Source of the DNA: Eoetvoesiella caeni
GTDB taxonomy: Bacteria; Pseudomonadota; Gammaproteobacteria; Burkholderiales; Burkholderiaceae_B
Length of the DNA stretch: 64,000 bases
NCBI RefSeq assembly: GCF_003315175.1
Contig: NZ_QNRQ01000009.1
Location: 1 to 64,000 of the forward strand
Reading direction: 5' to 3'
Below are positions 18,501 through 26,939 of this stretch, one piece after another. Under the pieces are notes generated by a model, which ran no database searches, was not told the origin of the DNA, and was given only the letters and a program-made list of their open reading frames with translations. A program made the position numbers and the translations under genes. How positions within the stretch are numbered: the stretch's first letter is position 1; each line of letters begins with the position of its first letter.

Positions 18501-19044
18501 CGTCGCCCTCGGCACCCGAACGCTGCAGCTCGATATAGTAGCTGCCCGGGAAAAGCCCGGCCCATCGGCGTGCCAGCATCCTGGCTTCGTCGTCGCGGCC
18601 CGATTCTAGCGCCTGGCCTACGTCGCCGCCACGGCCGCCCGAAAGAACGATAAGCCCCTGCCGACCCTGCAACCATTCGCTGCGCACTTCGGCCCGGCCC
18701 ATATGCTGGTTGTCCAGCCACGAACGAGTCAGGATATCGCACAAGTTCAAATAACCCTGATGCGTGCTGACCAGCAGCAACAAACGATGGGGCTTATTCG
18801 GCTCGGTCTCGTTTTGCACCCAGATATCGCAGCCGGCAATCGGTTTGACACCGCCCTTGCGGGCAGATTTATAAAACTTGATAAGGCCAAAAATATTGGA
18901 CAAATCGGTCAGCGCCACAGCGGGCTGCCCGTATTCGGCCACTTTCTTTATCAGCGCGGGAATCTGCACAATGCCGTCCACCACCGAAAATTCGGAATGA
19001 ACGCGCAGATGCACAAAGGGTAATGAAGTATTCAGATCGGTCAT
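15553..19044 (-). CDS. dnaE: DNA polymerase III alpha subunit
   Basis: Replicative polymerase catalytic subunit (1163 aa). The N-terminal PHP domain starts at FVHLRVHSEFSVVDG. The catalytic aspartates lie in PDFDIDF at about residues 400-406, the palm continues through FDFLGLRNLTILD near 566, and the C-terminal part carries the tandem helix-hairpin-helix and OB-fold regions. The start fits the family. Immediately upstream there is no Shine-Dalgarno sequence, but a TACAAT box lies 6 bp before the ATG. The stop overlaps the first lipopolysaccharide glycosyltransferase gene. Confidence 0.97.
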   Translation of the reverse strand: MTDLNTSLPFVHLRVHSEFSVVDGIVQIPALIKKVAEYGQPAVALTDLSNIFGLIKFYKSARKGGVKPIAGCDIWVQNETEPNKPHRLLLLVSTHQGYLNLCDILTRSWLDNQHMGRAEVRSEWLQGRQGLIVLSGGRGGDVGQALESGRDDEARMLARRWAGLFPGSYYIELQRSGAEGDEAYVQAALRLAGELDLPVVATHPVQFIDAGDFRAHEARVCISEGEQLANPKRVRRFTQEQYLLNSQEMTQRFADVPSALANTVEIARRCNLTLHLGTPYLPNFPTPEGVTLDDYLVQLSEAGLEKRMLQLFPDEGARSARQAEYKERLAWECKTIIEMGFPGYFLIVADFINWGKNNGVPVGPGRGSGAGSLVAYSLGITDLDPIQYDLLFERFLNPERVSMPDFDIDFCQDNRERVIDYVKQKYGKEAVSQIATFGTLGAKAVVRDVGRVLEMPYSLCDSLSKLIPFSPADPWTLERTLADEPAFKERYEQDEEVRALIDLARPLEGLTRNIGMHAGGVLIAPGKLTDFCPLYCQPGVDSNAVSQFDKDDVEAAGLVKFDFLGLRNLTILDWAVRYVRRFNEDKRDFDIMSLPLNDLGTYRLLSEGNTTAVFQLESRGMKELLKNLQPNTFEDVIAVLALFRPGPLESGMVLDFVNRKHGRAEVDYFHPDLEPVLKSTYGVIVYQEQVMLISQIIGGYTLGGADMLRRAMGKKKPEEMAKHRAIFEEGAVKKGYDAALAVKLFDLMEKFAGYGFNKSHSAAYALIAYQTAWLKAYHPAEFLAGTLSSDMDDTDKVQIFWKDALANGVEVLPPDVNESNYRFEPVADRYTAKGQPPRTMRYGLGAVKGAGQAAVEEIIRVREQDGPYTSLFDFCRRVDRHMVNRRTIEALIRAGAFDRIDENRAAVLATISTAIEAAEQAERSANQVSLFADDSNDIVEGVLANVAPWDLHTRLTQEKAALGFFFSAHLFDSWRDEVRRFAPKPLARLEPARGLQWFAGVLSSVRVKMTRRGKMLYALLDDGSAQVEVAIFNELYEQHRNRLKEDKLVIIHGKVSNDDYSGGLRVSADQVYDLQLAREERARALSITLNGSTDAARLRQLLNPFRAEPENGVPGVPVEVRLKQDGFLCTVRLGEEWRVRMADVMLDQLGEWVKPEGVEIRYT

Positions 19045-19101
19045 TAATGAATTGTACTTAAGAGAGAGGTCTGAAAGGCAAGCTTATATTGCGACACAGC
19101 T

Positions 19102-22100
19102 TCAGCGTTGCAGCGCCGACCAGGTCTTCAACAAGCGCTTGACAGACACCGGCATAGGCGTACGCAACTCTTGGGCAAACAGGGCAACACGCAGCTCTTC
19201 GAGCAGCCAGCGAAATTCATCCATTTGCGCGTCGGGCGCGCCCTTGAGCGCTGCGTAAGCGCGCTGATACTGTACCAGCAAGGGGGCCATGTCGGCCATC
19301 TGGCGCGCATCGCGCGCGGGATCGGCCCTGAGCTTGTCGATCCGCGCCTGGGCCGCCTTGAGATAGCGTGGATAATGGACCAACTGGTTGTATGGCGTAT
19401 CGCGAATGAATTTTTTGCCCATTAATCCGCCCGCCTGCTTTTGCAAGTCGACATACGCGGCCTGCTGCGGCTTGGCTTGCGGCAATTTCTTTTGCAGCGC
19501 AGACCATTCAGTCAGTATCTGTCCCACCAGGCGGGCGACCTCTTGAGCCAGCAGGCCCAGGCGGGTCTTGCCTTCGGCGCGGCGCAGCTCGAAGCTTTCC
19601 TGGTCCGTGGGCCAGGGGTCGCCCAGGCAAGCCCGCTCGATCGCACAGTCGATAATCTGATCCCGCAGTTCTTCCTGGGTGCCCAGGCTCATGTACAACA
19701 TGCTCATGCGGGTCAGGTCGTTCAGGTTTTTCTCGAGGAACTTGACCTGTTCGCGCAATCCCAGTCGAAATAGCCGCAGCAAGCCGGCCCGGTGCTGCAA
19801 CTGCGCCTGGGCGGGATCGTCGAATACGTCCAGGTCGCAGTATGTACCGTGGTCGATCAGCGCCGGATAGCCCACAAACGACTGCCCCTTGCGCTTGATT
19901 TCCATGAGCTCGGGCAAGGGACCGAAGGTCCAGCCGGTCAACTGTTCGTGCGCCAGCGCCTGAGCCACATGTTCGTCGCGTGCCGCCAGTTTCTGGAACG
20001 AGGCCTGCGCCTGGCGTCCATGCTCGGCCTTGAGCTGGTCCAGGTTGCGCCCCCCCGACAGCATGCGCCCATGTTCGTCGACGACCTTGAAGTTCATGAA
20101 CAAATGCGCGGGCAAGGTCTCCAACTTGAAGTCGCCGCGCACCGGCCTGACCTTGACTTGCTCCCACATGTCCGCGCTAATGGCCTCCAGCAAGCCTTGC
20201 CCGGGATCTGCCGCACGCTCGAACCAGCGCTCATAGAAGCCGGCGGCGTAGTCGGGCAATGGTACGCAATGGCGCCGCATTTTTTGCGGCAGGGACTTCA
20301 GCAGCAAATGCACTTTTTCCTTCAGCATGCCGGGCACCAGCCATTCGCAACGCGCGGGGTCGATCGTATTGAGGGCGAACAGCGGTACGCTAAGAGTGAC
20401 CCCGTCGCGCACCGAACCGGGCTCGAAGTGATAGTCCAGCGCCATGTCCACGCCCTGCCAGGATACTTTGCGCGGAAACACATCGGTGGTCACGCCGGCG
20501 GCCTCGTGCCGCATCAGGTCGTCGCGCTTGAGCAGCAAGGCCTGGGCCGCTTCCTTGCTAAGCCCCTTGACCCATTTTTCCAAGGTTGCCGTCTGGCAGA
20601 CATCGGCCGGTATCTGTTCATCGTAGAACGCATAGATCAGCGCATCATCCACCAGGATGTCGGGGCGGCGGGTCTGGTGCTCGAGCTTTTCGATCTTGGC
20701 GATCAACTGGCGGTTATGGCTGACGAACGGCAAATGCGTATCGATCTCTCCCGGCACCAAGGCTTGCCGTATGAATAGCTCGCGCGCCTGGACGGGATCG
20801 ACCTTGGCAAAATGTATGCGGCGCCCCGAATACACCGGCAAGCCATACAGCGTAGCCTTCTCGTTGGCCACCACCTGCCCAGCCTTTTTTTCCCAGCGCG
20901 GGTCGGACCAGGTGCGGCGGATCAAATGCGCCCCGGCCCGCTCCAGCCAGACCGGATCGATGCGGGCCACGCAGCGCGCATACAAACGGGTCGTCTCGAC
21001 CAGTTCGGCCGCCACGATCCACCGGCCCGCCTTTTTGACAAGACGAGAGCCGGGATGAATCTGGAAACGAATGTCGCGCGCGCCCTGATAGCCCGCGCCC
21101 TCGTCGCTTTTAAGCCCGATATTGCCCAGCAGACCCGACAGCAAGGCCATATGAACCTGCTCGTAGGTGGCGTCCAAGGTATTGACGCGCCAGCCCTGCT
21201 CGCCCACCAGCGCGGCCAACTGGCTGTGCACGTCGCGCCATTCGCGCAAACGCAGCGGCGATAGAAAATTTTGCCGCAGCAGGGCCACCAGCTTGCGCTG
21301 CGAGGCCTTGTGCGCCACTTGCTCTTCGTACCAGCGCCATAGCTTCAGCCAGGACAGGAATTCAGACTTATCGTCGCCGAACTTGGCGTGCGCTGCCTCG
21401 GAAGCCTCGCGCTCGCTCATGGGCCGGTCGCGCGGGTCCTGCACCGACAAGGCCGAGGCAATAATCAGCATCTCGGCCAGGCACTGCTGATCTTTGGCTT
21501 CGAGGATCATGCGCGCCAGACGGGGGTCCACAGGCAATTTGGCCAACGCCTTGCCGGTTTCAGTCAGCCGATTCGCTTCGTCCAGCGCCCCCAGTTCTTG
21601 CAACAAGTGATAGCCGTCGGCAATCGCCCGGCCGGTTGGCGCATCGACAAACGGAAAGGTTTCGATATCTTCCAGCTTGAGCGCCCGCATGCGCAAGATG
21701 ACCGAGGCCAGCGATGAACGCAGGATTTCCGGATCGGTAAACGCGGCCCGCTGCTTGAAATCGTCTTCCGCATACAGGCGTATGCAAACGCCTGGGCCAA
21801 TACGCCCGCAACGGCCGGCGCGCTGGTTGGCGGACGCCTGGCTGATGGGCTCTATACGCAACTGCTCTACTTTGTTGCGCCATGAATAGCGCTTGACGCG
21901 CGCCAGGCCGGTATCGACCACATACCGGATGCCGGGCACGGTCAGCGAGGTTTCAGCCACGTTGGTGGCCAGCACAATGCGGCGCGCATTGCCTTTAGGG
22001 CGAAATATGCGCTCTTGCTCTTCTTGCGACAGGCGGGCAAACAGCGGCAGTACTTCAGCGCCTTGCGGATGGTGCTTGCGCAGGGCTTCGGCGGTTTCGC

Positions 22101-22926
22101 GGATTTCACGTTCGCCCGGCAGAAACACCAACACATCGCCAGTGCCGTGGCGGGCGCAGTCGGCTACGCCGTCCACCACCGCATCGACAAGGTCGCGCTC
22201 TTCATCGGACGTTGCACGGCGGCCGCCAGTATCGGCGGACTCGATATCTTGCAGCACCGGACGATAAAGCATTTCAACGGGATACAGGCGCCCCGAAACT
22301 TCGATGACCGGGGCCGGCTTGCCGCGCTGGGCGAAATGTTCGGCAAAGCGGCTGGCGTCGATGGTCGCCGACGTGATGATCAGTTTCAGGTCGCGTCGCT
22401 TGGGCAGCAACTGGCGCAGAAAGCCCAGCAGGAAATCGATATTCAGGCTGCGTTCGTGGGCCTCGTCGATAATGATGGTGTCGTAGCGGCGCAGCAAGGG
22501 ATCCCGCTGCGACTCGGCCAGCAAGATACCGTCGGTCATCAACTTGATGGCGGCACGCGGACCGGTCCTGTCGCTGAAGCGGATTTGATACCCCACCCAT
22601 TCGCCCAGCGGCGTTTTAAGCTCTTCGGCAATGCGCTTGGCCACCGAGGTCGCGGCCAGCCGGCGCGGCTGCGTATGGCCTATCATTTTATCCAGGCCGC
22701 GTCCCAGCTCCAGGCAGATCTTGGGCAACTGCGTGGTCTTGCCCGAGCCGGTTTCGCCGCATACGATCACAACCTGGTTGGCCTTGATCGCCGCGGCAAT
22801 ATCGCCCCGCCGGCCACTGACGGGCAGGTCCTCGGGGTATTCGATAAGCGGCGGCAAACGCCCACCCGTTTCGCCCAAAGGCGCTACAGTGTGTGTGTTT
22901 ACCGACAAATCAACGTGCTCTGGCAT
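19102..22926 (-). CDS. hrpA: ATP-dependent RNA helicase HrpA
   Basis: Large DEAH-box helicase (1274 aa, close to the family norm of about 1300). Walker A GETGSGKTT is at 57-65, DEAH at 154-157 and SAT at 186-188; the helicase C-terminal, HA2, OB-fold and the long DUF3418 C-terminal regions follow. In E. coli the protein helps rescue stalled or collided ribosomes and processes fimbrial mRNA. The gene is divergent from argA. Its stop lies 57 bp upstream of dnaE... that is, on the dnaE promoter side, since dnaE begins at 19044 on the same strand. Confidence 0.95.
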   Translation of the reverse strand: MPEHVDLSVNTHTVAPLGETGGRLPPLIEYPEDLPVSGRRGDIAAAIKANQVVIVCGETGSGKTTQLPKICLELGRGLDKMIGHTQPRRLAATSVAKRIAEELKTPLGEWVGYQIRFSDRTGPRAAIKLMTDGILLAESQRDPLLRRYDTIIIDEAHERSLNIDFLLGFLRQLLPKRRDLKLIITSATIDASRFAEHFAQRGKPAPVIEVSGRLYPVEMLYRPVLQDIESADTGGRRATSDEERDLVDAVVDGVADCARHGTGDVLVFLPGEREIRETAEALRKHHPQGAEVLPLFARLSQEEQERIFRPKGNARRIVLATNVAETSLTVPGIRYVVDTGLARVKRYSWRNKVEQLRIEPISQASANQRAGRCGRIGPGVCIRLYAEDDFKQRAAFTDPEILRSSLASVILRMRALKLEDIETFPFVDAPTGRAIADGYHLLQELGALDEANRLTETGKALAKLPVDPRLARMILEAKDQQCLAEMLIIASALSVQDPRDRPMSEREASEAAHAKFGDDKSEFLSWLKLWRWYEEQVAHKASQRKLVALLRQNFLSPLRLREWRDVHSQLAALVGEQGWRVNTLDATYEQVHMALLSGLLGNIGLKSDEGAGYQGARDIRFQIHPGSRLVKKAGRWIVAAELVETTRLYARCVARIDPVWLERAGAHLIRRTWSDPRWEKKAGQVVANEKATLYGLPVYSGRRIHFAKVDPVQARELFIRQALVPGEIDTHLPFVSHNRQLIAKIEKLEHQTRRPDILVDDALIYAFYDEQIPADVCQTATLEKWVKGLSKEAAQALLLKRDDLMRHEAAGVTTDVFPRKVSWQGVDMALDYHFEPGSVRDGVTLSVPLFALNTIDPARCEWLVPGMLKEKVHLLLKSLPQKMRRHCVPLPDYAAGFYERWFERAADPGQGLLEAISADMWEQVKVRPVRGDFKLETLPAHLFMNFKVVDEHGRMLSGGRNLDQLKAEHGRQAQASFQKLAARDEHVAQALAHEQLTGWTFGPLPELMEIKRKGQSFVGYPALIDHGTYCDLDVFDDPAQAQLQHRAGLLRLFRLGLREQVKFLEKNLNDLTRMSMLYMSLGTQEELRDQIIDCAIERACLGDPWPTDQESFELRRAEGKTRLGLLAQEVARLVGQILTEWSALQKKLPQAKPQQAAYVDLQKQAGGLMGKKFIRDTPYNQLVHYPRYLKAAQARIDKLRADPARDARQMADMAPLLVQYQRAYAALKGAPDAQMDEFRWLLEELRVALFAQELRTPMPVSVKRLLKTWSALQR

Positions 22927-22950
22927 GTATTTTCTGATAAATGGTTAGCT

Positions 22951-22965
22951 GGTCATTATAATTTT
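22951..22965. promoter_or_regulatory. Candidate shared -10 region between hrpA and argA
   Basis: ATTATAAT at 22955-22962 reads TATAAT on both strands, in the 76-bp gap between the divergent hrpA and argA genes. It is about 30 bp from the hrpA start and 40 bp from the argA start. No strong -35 hexamer is evident on either side, so this is only a candidate. Confidence 0.35.
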
Positions 22966-23002
22966 GAATTGACCTAATTATTATGGATTCCCAGACACCG
23001 CC

Positions 23003-24358
23003 ATGGCCACCAACGAAGTCGACACGCTATCAGCCCAAGACGCTCCGGAGTTCGCTCCGGCCCAATTCGTGCGCTGGTTCCGTGAGGTTGCCCCTTATGT
23101 ACACGATTTCCGGGGCAAGACCTTTGTCGTGGCGTTCGGCGGCGAACTGGTCAACGACGGCGTGCTCAATACGCTGATCCAGGACATTTCGCTGTTGTCG
23201 GCCTTGGGCGTAAAGCTGGTTCTGGTGCATGGGTCGCGCCCCCAGGTCAACGAGCAGCTGCAGCTTAAAGGCTACGCCACCCGTTTTGGACGAGGCACCG
23301 AGCCGACCAGCGCCGAAGCGCTGGAATGCGCCAAGGAAGCCGCCGGCGAAATCCGCCTGGACATCGAAGCCTCGTTCAGCCAGGGTCTGCCCAATACGCC
23401 CATGTCGCATGCGCACATCCGCGTGATATCGGGCAATTTTGTGACCGCCCGGCCGGTGGGCATTATCGACGGCGTCGACTACAAGCATACAGGCGCGGTG
23501 CGCAAGCTGGACGTCAACGCCCTGAATGCGGTCATGAACCAGGGTGCCATCGTACTCCTTTCTCCGCTGGGATTCTCGCCCACCGGCGAAGCGTTCAATC
23601 TGGCAATGGAAGACCTGGCAACCAGCGCCGCCGTAGCCTTGCGGGCAGAAAAATTGATCTTCCTGACCCAGGACCGCACCGTGCATGACGAAGACGGCTC
23701 GGTCGACACCGAACTGGCCCGCGAAGACGCCGACGCCCTGCTGGCCGCCGGCACACTGGACGAAGACACCGCATCGTTTCTAAGCCACGCGTCGCGCGCG
23801 GTCAAGCGCGGGGTGGCGCGCGCCCACCTGATTCCGTACAACCTGGACGGCAGCGTCCTGCTTGAAATCTTCACTCATGATGGCGTTGGTACCATGGTGG
23901 TGGAAGATACCCTGGACGACCTGCGCTCGGCCACGGTCGACGACGTCGGCGCCATTGTGCAGCTTATCGAGCCGCTGGAGGCCGACGGCACGCTGGTGCC
24001 GCGCGGACGCGCGGTCATCGAGCGCGATGTCGAACAATTTACGGTTCTCGAGCACGACGGCGTCATTTACGGCTGTGTTGCGATCAACCCTTACCTTGGC
24101 GAAGGCATGGCCGAAATGGCCTGCCTGATCGTCCACCCTGAATGGCAGGGCTCGGGCGAAGGCGAGATACTGCTGCGCCATGCCGAATCACGCGCCCGCG
24201 CCCTGGGAGCCCGGCGCCTGTTCGTGCTTACGACACGCACGTCGCACTGGTTCATCAAGCGCGGCTTTGCGCAAGGCGGCGTCTCGGACCTGCCCAAAGA
24301 GCGCCAGGCCCACTACAACCGCTCGCGCAACAGCCTGGTATTCATCAAGCGGCTGTAG
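23003..24358 (+). CDS. argA: N-acetylglutamate synthase (amino-acid N-acetyltransferase)
   Basis: First enzyme of arginine synthesis: acetyl-CoA plus glutamate gives N-acetylglutamate. The 451-residue protein has an amino-acid-kinase-like domain (about 25-290, with KTFVVAFGGELV and LVLVHGSRPQVN) that normally binds arginine for feedback inhibition, and a C-terminal GNAT domain (about 300-451, with EMACLIVHPEWQGSGEGE as the acetyl-CoA loop). This is the classical ArgA layout. The start at 23003 precedes MATNEVDTLS and has no strong ribosome binding site. Confidence 0.95.
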   Translation: MATNEVDTLSAQDAPEFAPAQFVRWFREVAPYVHDFRGKTFVVAFGGELVNDGVLNTLIQDISLLSALGVKLVLVHGSRPQVNEQLQLKGYATRFGRGTEPTSAEALECAKEAAGEIRLDIEASFSQGLPNTPMSHAHIRVISGNFVTARPVGIIDGVDYKHTGAVRKLDVNALNAVMNQGAIVLLSPLGFSPTGEAFNLAMEDLATSAAVALRAEKLIFLTQDRTVHDEDGSVDTELAREDADALLAAGTLDEDTASFLSHASRAVKRGVARAHLIPYNLDGSVLLEIFTHDGVGTMVVEDTLDDLRSATVDDVGAIVQLIEPLEADGTLVPRGRAVIERDVEQFTVLEHDGVIYGCVAINPYLGEGMAEMACLIVHPEWQGSGEGEILLRHAESRARALGARRLFVLTTRTSHWFIKRGFAQGGVSDLPKERQAHYNRSRNSLVFIKRL

Positions 24359-24423
24359 ACGCCGTGCCGACCGCTTTATTTGCGTATCGCAGCGGCGGTC
24401 CCCACCCATTGCCGGGCAAAGCC

Positions 24424-24451
24424 TTGACACGGGACCAGGCGCGGACATAGT
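24424..24451 (+). promoter_or_regulatory. Candidate sigma-70 promoter of yggX
   Basis: TTGACA (24424-24429) is separated by 16 bp from CATAGT (24446-24451), about 100 bp before the yggX ATG in the 194-bp argA-yggX gap. The -35 hexamer is perfect and the -10 matches four of six positions. Nothing else is recognisable in this gap. Confidence 0.45.
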
Positions 24452-24552
24452 CTGCGCAAGCACGGAACGCGCGGCCACAAGCATGCATGGGCCGCAAGGA
24501 TGGATTGGGTACAATGGGCCTATTCGTTCAACTAGTTCGAGGTAATACTCTC

Positions 24553-24825
24553 ATGGCACGTATGGTTCACTGCGTAAAGCTCAAGCGCGAGGCCGAAGGG
24601 CTGGATTTCCCTCCCTATCCGGGCGAGCTTGGCACCCGCATCTGGCAAAGCATTTCCAAAGAAGCCTGGGCGCAATGGGTGGACACCCAAACCCGCCTGG
24701 TCAACGAAAACCGCCTTAATCTGGCCGATGCCCGCGCACGCAAGTATCTGGCCCAGCAGATGGAAAACTTCCTGTTCCACGACGCCGACGTCGAAGCCCA
24801 AGGCTACGTTCCACCGGCTGCCTGA
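24553..24825 (+). CDS. yggX: Oxidative damage protection / Fe(2+)-trafficking protein YggX
   Basis: 90-residue cytoplasmic protein matching the YggX family over its full length: [21 protein letters not shown] at the N-terminus with the single conserved Cys at residue 6, and the [12 protein letters not shown] segment in the C-terminal half. Family members protect iron-sulfur clusters from oxidation and are linked to iron traffic. ATG 24553 fits the family length; the longer in-frame ATG at 24487 adds unrelated sequence. The gene converges on phoU. Confidence 0.95.
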   Translation: MARMVHCVKLKREAEGLDFPPYPGELGTRIWQSISKEAWAQWVDTQTRLVNENRLNLADARARKYLAQQMENFLFHDADVEAQGYVPPAA

Positions 24826-24870
24826 CGCGCAGCGCCGGAGCGGGCCTGTATCAGGCCTGGCCACCACGAA

Positions 24871-25599
24871 TCAAACGTCGTTGTCTTCTTCGTAGGCGGT
24901 TTCGCCGCGCGCGGTGCGCTCGGTGGCCTTGACGCCGGTATGGCGCACGTCGTCGCCGCGCACCATGTAAATGACGCGCTCGGCCATGTTCTTGGCATGA
25001 TCGCCGATGCGTTCAAGCGAACGTGCAATGAAGATAAGGTCGATGGCGCGCGTAATGATGCGCGGATCTTCGATCATATAAGTAATGATATGGCGCAACG
25101 ACGCCTTCCATTCTTTGTCGACTTCTTTATCGTTGCGCACGACTTGCGCCGCCTGCACGGGATCTTCGCGCGCGAAAGAGTCCAGCGCATCGTGGATCAT
25201 GCCTACTACATAGTTGGTCATGTGCCGCAATTCGACAATGGGGGTGTAGCGCCCTTCTGTTTCGTGCAGCCTGCGCGCCATCTTGGCGATTTTCTCGGCC
25301 TCGTCACCGCAGCGTTCCATGTCGGTCAGCATTTTGGAAATGGACAGCAGCAGGCGCAGGTCGACGGCCGTGGGCTGGTTACGGGCTATCAGGAAGCCGA
25401 TGCGTTCGTCGATTTCGACTTCGAAACGGTTGACTTCTTTTTCGCGTTCGCGCACTTGCTCGACCAGCGAGAGGTCGCCTACGATAAGGGCCTCCATGCC
25501 GTCCCGGACCATGGATTCGACCAGCCCGCCCATTTGCAAGAACAAAGAGCGCGTGGTCTCGAGATCGTTGGAGAATTGTTTATTTGTGTGCTCGGACAT
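24871..25599 (-). CDS. phoU: Phosphate signalling regulator PhoU
   Basis: 242 residues forming two three-helix PhoU domains (about 15-105 and 118-205). E/D-rich metal-binding repeats are visible, such as MLTDMERCGDEAEKI and ARSLERIGDHAKNMAE. PhoU couples the Pst phosphate transporter to the PhoR sensor and represses the Pho regulon when phosphate is plentiful. Here it stands alone, without pstSCAB or phoBR in the window. The 200-bp region upstream contains a single CTGTCAT half-site but no proper pho box. Confidence 0.94.
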   Translation of the reverse strand: MSEHTNKQFSNDLETTRSLFLQMGGLVESMVRDGMEALIVGDLSLVEQVREREKEVNRFEVEIDERIGFLIARNQPTAVDLRLLLSISKMLTDMERCGDEAEKIAKMARRLHETEGRYTPIVELRHMTNYVVGMIHDALDSFAREDPVQAAQVVRNDKEVDKEWKASLRHIITYMIEDPRIITRAIDLIFIARSLERIGDHAKNMAERVIYMVRGDDVRHTGVKATERTARGETAYEEDNDV

Positions 25600-25798
25600 A
25601 TCAGCCTTCAGTCATCGCAATATGAATCAAATGGCGCCATACGGAGCCGATACGGAAATAATAAATCCAATAGCCCAAAGGGTACACTGAAATTACGCAG
25701 CCGCCCCTTGGCAGGCTGTTATTTGCCCCGCAAAAATCCCGCAAGCGCAACCGAAGTGTTGGATAGTCCAAGACTAACGCATTTTCATGACAGGATTA

Positions 25799-26479
25799 TT
25801 ACCGCGGCGCCCGCAGCTCGCGCACGCCGTCCTGGGTGGACATAAGCGCAATATCGGCACCGGCAATGGCAAACAGGCCGCAAGTGACAACGCCGGGAAT
25901 ATTATTGATGGCGGCCTCCAGTTGCTCGGGCTGGGCGATGGCAAGTCCGGCCACGTCCAGGATTTCGCATCCGTTGTCTGTGACGAAGCCTTCGCGTAGA
26001 ACAGGCTGGCCGCCCAGCCGGACGAGTTCGCGGGCAACCGCCGCCCTGGCCATCGGAATGACCTCGACGGGCAAGGGAAACCTGCCCAGTTTTTGCACCA
26101 GCTTGGATTCGTCGACGATGCAAACAAAGCGCTCAGCCACCGAAGCAACGATTTTTTCCCGGGTAAGCGCTCCCCCGCCGCCTTTTATCATATGCAGGCC
26201 TGCATCGATTTCGTCCGCACCGTCTACATAGACGGGCATCGTCTGCACATCGTTCAGGTCGAACACCCGCACGCCTAGAGCAGACAAGCGCGCCGAACTG
26301 CGGTCCGAGCTTGAGACTGCGCCGCGAAAGCGCTCTTTGTGCATGGCCAGGCCATCGATGAACAAATCGGCGGTGGACCCCGTGCCTACCCCGACAATGA
26401 CGTCCGTGCGCAACATGGGCAAAATGTAATCGACCGCCGCCTGCGCCGCGTTTTGCTTGAGCTCTTGCTGTGTCAGCAT
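25799..26479 (-). CDS. rpiA: Ribose-5-phosphate isomerase A
   Basis: 226-residue enzyme interconverting ribose 5-phosphate and ribulose 5-phosphate in the pentose phosphate pathway. The phosphate-binding [11 protein letters not shown] lies near residue 31 and the catalytic-loop [11 protein letters not shown] near 95; DGADEID near 84 is also conserved. It lies 4 bp downstream of the Spx/ArsC-like gene on the same strand, so the two probably share a transcript. Confidence 0.96.
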   Translation of the reverse strand: MLTQQELKQNAAQAAVDYILPMLRTDVIVGVGTGSTADLFIDGLAMHKERFRGAVSSSDRSSARLSALGVRVFDLNDVQTMPVYVDGADEIDAGLHMIKGGGGALTREKIVASVAERFVCIVDESKLVQKLGRFPLPVEVIPMARAAVARELVRLGGQPVLREGFVTDNGCEILDVAGLAIAQPEQLEAAINNIPGVVTCGLFAIAGADIALMSTQDGVRELRAPR

Positions 26480-26483
26480 ATGT

Positions 26484-26843
26484 TCAACCTATCAGTTCGC
26501 TGTATTTTTTTTCGGAAAATCCCAGGGCGGCAATCTGGCCCGCACGCACCATGAGGGGCCGCTTGATCAAGGTTGGAAACTCGGAGGCAAGCGCCAGCCA
26601 TTCGGCGTCCGAGCCCGGCGTCTTGCGCTCTGGGGGCAAGTTGCGCCAGGTCATGGAGGCCCGATTCGCGAGCTTGTCCCAGCCGCCCAGTGCCTGCGAC
26701 CATTGCGACAAGAGCTTGGGATTGATGGGCTGGTCGCGGTAGTCGGTGAATGTATAGGCAATGCCGTGCTCGTCAAGCCAGCGCATGGCTTTGACGCAAG
26801 TACTGCATCGCTTCAGTCCGTAAAGTTCAAGAGCTTGTGTCAT
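26484..26843 (-). CDS. Spx/MgsR- or ArsC-family thioredoxin-fold protein
   Basis: 119 residues with a thioredoxin-like fold. [13 protein letters not shown] carries a CxxC pair near residues 12-15, followed by [11 protein letters not shown] and RPLMV, the arrangement of the ArsC/Spx/YffB family. YffB-type proteins usually keep only the first cysteine; the CxxC here is more like Spx/MgsR, but RNA polymerase binding cannot be inferred from that. ATG 26843 (MTQALELYG) is preferred to an upstream ATG at 26933 that adds unrelated sequence. The function is uncertain. Confidence 0.8.
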   Translation of the reverse strand: MTQALELYGLKRCSTCVKAMRWLDEHGIAYTFTDYRDQPINPKLLSQWSQALGGWDKLANRASMTWRNLPPERKTPGSDAEWLALASEFPTLIKRPLMVRAGQIAALGFSEKKYSELIG

Positions 26844-26939
26844 AGTGATTCCTATATTGTATCCGTCGGGCAATGCTCTCGCGGGCAACGCCCACATGGC
26901 AACAGGATGGCGTGGGCGCCGCCTGCCGCGCATCGCACG

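Noticed and set aside
24843-24857. GGCCTG-TAT-CAGGCC hairpin between convergent yggX and phoU as a terminator
   Set aside because: Six-base stem with a three-base loop and no T-tract on either strand; too weak to call.
25786-25792. CTGTCAT on the minus strand upstream of phoU as a pho box
   Set aside because: Only one half-site is present; the second 7-mer at the required spacing does not match, and it is about 190 bp from the phoU start.
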